A DNA stretch of 64,000 nucleotides, from positions 124,001-188,000 of the forward strand of contig NZ_LMSM01000010.1 of NCBI RefSeq assembly GCF_001428125.1, in the 5' to 3' direction. The notes beneath the pieces are model-generated. The model was not told where the DNA came from. It saw nothing but the letters and a program-made list of their open reading frames with translations, and did not search any database. Shown piece by piece: positions 61,147 to 64,000 of the stretch; the first letter of the stretch is position 1; every line of letters begins with the position of its first letter. Source of the stretch: Nocardioides sp. Soil774 (lineage in GTDB: Bacteria > Actinomycetota > Actinomycetes > Propionibacteriales > Nocardioidaceae). The translations under genes and the position numbers were made by a program.

Positions 61147-62588
61147 GCGTCCGCTCCCTTCAGGTAGGCCTCGAGCCCGTGGCGACCGCCCTCGCGGCCG
61201 TAGCCGGACTCCTTGTAGCCGCCGAACGGCGAGGTCGGGTCGAACTTGTTGAACGTGTTGGCCCACACCACGCCGGCCCGCAGCTTGTTGGCCATGGACA
61301 GGATGCGCGAGCCCTTGTCGGTCCACACGCCCGCCGAGAGGCCGAACGGGGTGTTGTTGGCCTTCTCGACCGCCTCCGAGGGCGTGCGGAAGGTCAGCAC
61401 GGACAGGACCGGGCCGAAGATCTCCTCGCGGGCGATGCGGTGGGCCTGGGAGACGCCGGTGAAGACCGTCGGCTCGAACCAGAAGCCCTTGCTCGGGAGG
61501 TCGCACGGGGTGGACCAGCGCTCGGCACCCTCGTCCTCGCCGATCTGCGACAGCTCGCGGATCTTGGCGAGCTGCTCGGCGGAGTTGATGGCGCCGACGT
61601 CGGTGTTCTTGTCGAGCGGGTCGCCCACGCGCAGCGTCGACATGCGGCGCTTGAGGCGGGTCATCACCTCGTCGGCGACCGACTCCTGGACGAGCAGGCG
61701 TGAGCCGGCGCAGCAGACGTGGCCCTGGTTGAAGAAGATGCCGTTGACGATTCCCTCGATCGCCTGGTCGAGCGGGGCGTCGTCGAAGACGATGTTGGCC
61801 GCCTTGCCACCGAGCTCGAGGGTGACCTTCTTCTCGGTGCCGGCCACCGCGCGGGCGATCGCCTTGCCGACCTCGGTGGAGCCGGTGAAGGCGACCTTGT
61901 CGACGTCGGGGTGCGCCACGATCGCGCGGCCGGTGTCACCGGCGCCAGTGACGATGTTGACGACGCCCGGCGGGAGGTCGGCCTGCTGGCAGATCTCGGC
62001 GAAGAGCAGCGCGGTCAGGGGCGTGGTCTCGGCCGGCTTGAGCACGACGGTGTTGCCGCACGCGAGCGCCGGGGCGATCTTCCACGCCAGCATCAGCAGC
62101 GGGAAGTTCCACGGGATGACCTGGCCGGCGACGCCGAGCGGGGTCGAGCCGTAGCCGGAGTGCTCGAGCTTGTCGGCCCAGCCGGCGTAGTAGAAGAAGT
62201 GGGCGGCGACGACGGGGATGTCGACGTCGCGCGACTCCTTGATCGGCTTGCCGTTGTCGATCGACTCGAGCACGGCGAGCTCGCGGCCGCGCTCCTGGAT
62301 GATGCGGGCGATCCGGTAGAGGTACTTGGCGCGCTCGGCGCCCGACATCCGCGACCAGACCCGGGTGTACGCGCGGCGCGCGGCCCTGACGGCCTCGTCG
62401 ACGTCGGCGTCGCTGGCCTCGGCGACCTCGGCCAGGACCTCCTCGGTGGCCGGGTTGATCGTCTTGAACGACGTGCCGTGGCCGTCGACGAACTCGCCGT
62501 TGATGAACAGGCCGTAGGACGGCTTGATGTCGACGATCGCGCGCGACTCGGGCGCGGGGGCGTACTCGAAGATGTTGGTCATTCCCAT
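61143..62588 (-). CDS. Aldehyde dehydrogenase, full-length
   Basis: A 481-residue NAD(P)-dependent enzyme with PWNFPLLMLAWKIAPALACG, FTGSTEVGKAI, the catalytic Glu in ELGGKAANIVF, and the catalytic Cys in GHVCCAGSR. The C-terminal PFGGYKESGYGREGG is typical. Placed directly after deoC (overlap TGATG), it probably oxidises the acetaldehyde released by DeoC to acetate. An internal ATG six bases further (MTNIF) is an alternative start. Confidence 0.93.
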   Translation of the reverse strand: MGMTNIFEYAPAPESRAIVDIKPSYGLFINGEFVDGHGTSFKTINPATEEVLAEVAEASDADVDEAVRAARRAYTRVWSRMSGAERAKYLYRIARIIQERGRELAVLESIDNGKPIKESRDVDIPVVAAHFFYYAGWADKLEHSGYGSTPLGVAGQVIPWNFPLLMLAWKIAPALACGNTVVLKPAETTPLTALLFAEICQQADLPPGVVNIVTGAGDTGRAIVAHPDVDKVAFTGSTEVGKAIARAVAGTEKKVTLELGGKAANIVFDDAPLDQAIEGIVNGIFFNQGHVCCAGSRLLVQESVADEVMTRLKRRMSTLRVGDPLDKNTDVGAINSAEQLAKIRELSQIGEDEGAERWSTPCDLPSKGFWFEPTVFTGVSQAHRIAREEIFGPVLSVLTFRTPSEAVEKANNTPFGLSAGVWTDKGSRILSMANKLRAGVVWANTFNKFDPTSPFGGYKESGYGREGGRHGLEAYLKGADA

Positions 62589-63565
62589 CAGTCCAGGGTG
62601 AAGTAGTCGGGACCGGAGTAACGACCGGTCGTCATCTTGGTGCGCTGCATCAGCAGGTCGTTGAGCAGCGTGGAGGCACCGAAGCGGAACCAGTCGGGGT
62701 CGAGCCAGTCGGGTCCGGCGATCTCGTTGACCATCACGAGGTACTTGATGGCGTCCTTGGTGGTCTTGATGCCACCGGCCGGCTTCACGCCGACCATCTG
62801 CCCGGTCTGCTCGCGGAAGTCGCGGACCGCCTCGAGCATGATGAGCGTGACGGGCAGGGTCGCGGCGGGCTGGACCTTGCCGGTGGAGGTCTTGATGAAG
62901 TGACCGCCGGCCATCATCGCCAGCCAGCTCGCGCGACGGACGTTGTCGTAGGTCTGCAGCTCGCCGGTCTCGAAGATGACCTTGAGGTGAGCGTCTCCAC
63001 AAGCCTGCTTGACCTGGGCGATCTCCTCGTAGACGTCCATGTAGCGCCCCGAGAGGAACGCACCACGGTCGATGACCATGTCGATCTCGTCGGCGCCCGC
63101 CTCGACGGCGTCGCGCGTGTCGGCGAGCTTGATGTCCATGGCGGCGCGGCCGCTGGGGAACGCGGTGGCGACGGCCGCGACGTTGACGCCGCTGTCGCCC
63201 AGCGTCTGCTTGGCGGTGGCGACCATGTCGGGGTAGACGCAGACGGCGGCGGTGGCGGGGCACGTCGGGTCGGCCGGGTCGGGGCGCATCGCCTTGGACG
63301 CGAGCGCGCGGACCTTGCCGTGGGTGTCCTGGCCCTCGAGCGTGGTGAGGTCGACCATCCGGATGGCCAGGTCGATCGCGAAGGCCTTGGCGGTGGTCTT
63401 GATCGAACGCGTGGCGAGCCCGGCGGCGCGGGCCTCGCAGCCGACCTGGTCGACGCCGGGGAGGCCGTGCAGGAATCGGCGCAGCGAGGAGTCCGAGCCG
63501 ACGATGTCGTCGAAGGCACCGTGGCTCGAGGCGCTGCTCGCCGTGGAGGTGGAAGTGGCTGTCAC
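62588..63565 (-). CDS. deoC: Deoxyribose-phosphate aldolase
   Basis: A 325-residue class I aldolase splitting 2-deoxyribose-5-phosphate into glyceraldehyde-3-phosphate and acetaldehyde. The Schiff-base Lys is in GGHFIKTSTGK, the second Lys in MVGVKPAGGIK, and AVCVYPDMV and EIDMVIDRGAF are family segments. The N-terminus is longer than in Escherichia coli DeoC, with a Ser/Thr-rich leader. GTG at 63565 lies 6 bases after a TATGCT hexamer. It is first in an operon with the two aldehyde dehydrogenase genes. Confidence 0.94.
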   Translation of the reverse strand: MTATSTSTASSASSHGAFDDIVGSDSSLRRFLHGLPGVDQVGCEARAAGLATRSIKTTAKAFAIDLAIRMVDLTTLEGQDTHGKVRALASKAMRPDPADPTCPATAAVCVYPDMVATAKQTLGDSGVNVAAVATAFPSGRAAMDIKLADTRDAVEAGADEIDMVIDRGAFLSGRYMDVYEEIAQVKQACGDAHLKVIFETGELQTYDNVRRASWLAMMAGGHFIKTSTGKVQPAATLPVTLIMLEAVRDFREQTGQMVGVKPAGGIKTTKDAIKYLVMVNEIAGPDWLDPDWFRFGASTLLNDLLMQRTKMTTGRYSGPDYFTLD

Positions 63566-63571
63566 CGACCC

Positions 63572-63577
63572 AGCATA
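63572..63577 (-). promoter_or_regulatory. -10 hexamer TATGCT of deoC
   Basis: On the minus strand TATGCT ends 6 bases before the deoC GTG with no ribosome-binding site, the same spacing as before sdhC and mutA. Confidence 0.5.
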
Positions 63578-63644
63578 GAGTTGGTCCGAATCACCGGAGC
63601 AATCGCCGATGGGCCAAAGTCTGCCCAAATGGATGAGGAGAAGA

Positions 63645-64000
63645 TGGCATCCCTGCAGGACGACCACGACGCCGTCGTGGAGCGTTTCCACGCCACCAGC
63701 GGCCGCCTGACCGGATGGCTGGCGGTGGCGATCGCCGCTGCCGTCGCGCTGGCCGGGCTGGTCTACCTCGACGACGGTTTCCCCGCCTGGGTCGTGGGCC
63801 TCGCGGTGCTCCTCGGCGTGCTCGCGTGGGCCGCCATGCTGCGTCCTGCGCTGTGGGCGACCGACGAGCACCTGGTGATGCGCAACCTCGCCGAGACCCT
63901 TCACATCAGGCTCGCCGCGGTCGAGGAGATGGCCGTGCGCCAGGTGCTGGCCGTGCGCGCCGACGACCGGCGCTGGGTCTCGACCGTGGTCGGGCGCACG
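63645..64000 (+). CDS. PH-domain-like membrane protein (N-terminal part)
   Basis: The frame opens with ATG at 63645 behind the ribosome-binding sequence GAGGAG and runs off the window after 118 codons. It has a soluble N-terminus, two hydrophobic helices (about residues 26-43 and 49-65), then a bacterial-PH-like region beginning RPALWATDEHLVMRNLAETL. Many actinobacterial proteins have this plan and are annotated as PH domain-containing. It diverges from deoC with 79 bp between. The rest of the gene lies outside. Confidence 0.7.

Overview
The window is ordinary chromosome from a high-GC actinobacterium, most likely Nocardioides or a close relative in the Propionibacteriales. This rests on very high GC, frequent GTG starts, many start codons without a Shine-Dalgarno site, a monomeric NADP isocitrate dehydrogenase, a mycobacterial-type second succinate dehydrogenase, and the gene order perM-like / purN / purH and folD / DUF3017 / mdh. 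I see no tRNA, rRNA, CRISPR array, prophage or insertion sequence. No stretch over 300 bases lacks a gene or a described repeat.

Layout. 1-7.7 kb: the end of a membrane protein, a small membrane protein, the PcrA/UvrD helicase, an M23 peptidase, a photolyase and sucCD. 7.9-11.1 kb (minus strand): an ECF-type sigma factor fused to a membrane anchor and an extracytoplasmic domain, followed by a duplicated-domain lipoprotein. 11.2-16 kb: a PerM-like protein, a YibE/F protein, purN, a ZTP riboswitch and purH. 16-25 kb: an MFS protein, folD, a DUF3017 protein, mdh (minus), a lipoprotein, an aquaporin with a Gln/Pro-rich tail, monomeric icd and a second MFS exporter. 25-31 kb: a 52-residue ORF, a secreted lipase, trpS, a 2H-type RNA ligase-like protein, a YihY/BrkB protein, and a predicted nuclease flanked on each side by a pair of about 54-bp palindromes. 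31-38 kb: two different succinate dehydrogenases, sdhCAB on the minus strand and an Sdh1-type trio on the plus strand, sharing one control region. 38-44.5 kb: methylmalonyl-CoA mutase (mutA, mutB) with its chaperone meaB, then an M20 amidohydrolase. 44.5-64 kb: an orphan PAS histidine kinase, then a nucleoside uptake and breakdown region. That region holds a BMP lipoprotein, an ABC ATPase and two permeases, cdd, deoA, add, a uridine-kinase-like protein and deoC with two aldehyde dehydrogenase genes. Two paralogous substrate-binding/von Willebrand A proteins lie inside it. A PH-domain-like membrane protein runs off the end.

How it works together. Much of the TCA cycle is here (icd, sucCD, two sdh, mdh), next to the mutase that feeds propionate-derived carbon in as succinyl-CoA. 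PurN and PurH use formyl-folate and FolD supplies that folate pool; purH sits behind a riboswitch for the purine intermediate ZTP. The nucleoside region imports nucleosides, deaminates them, releases deoxyribose-1-phosphate (DeoA), and after a mutase not seen here cleaves deoxyribose-5-phosphate (DeoC). The acetaldehyde produced can be oxidised by the adjacent dehydrogenase.

The most interesting items are the paired palindromes around the predicted nuclease, the sigma factor fused to a sensor-like domain, a 15-bp motif at nearly the same distance upstream of both nucleoside-transport transcription units, the two substrate-binding/VWA paralogs, a half-length aldehyde dehydrogenase, and a widespread leaderless promoter layout.
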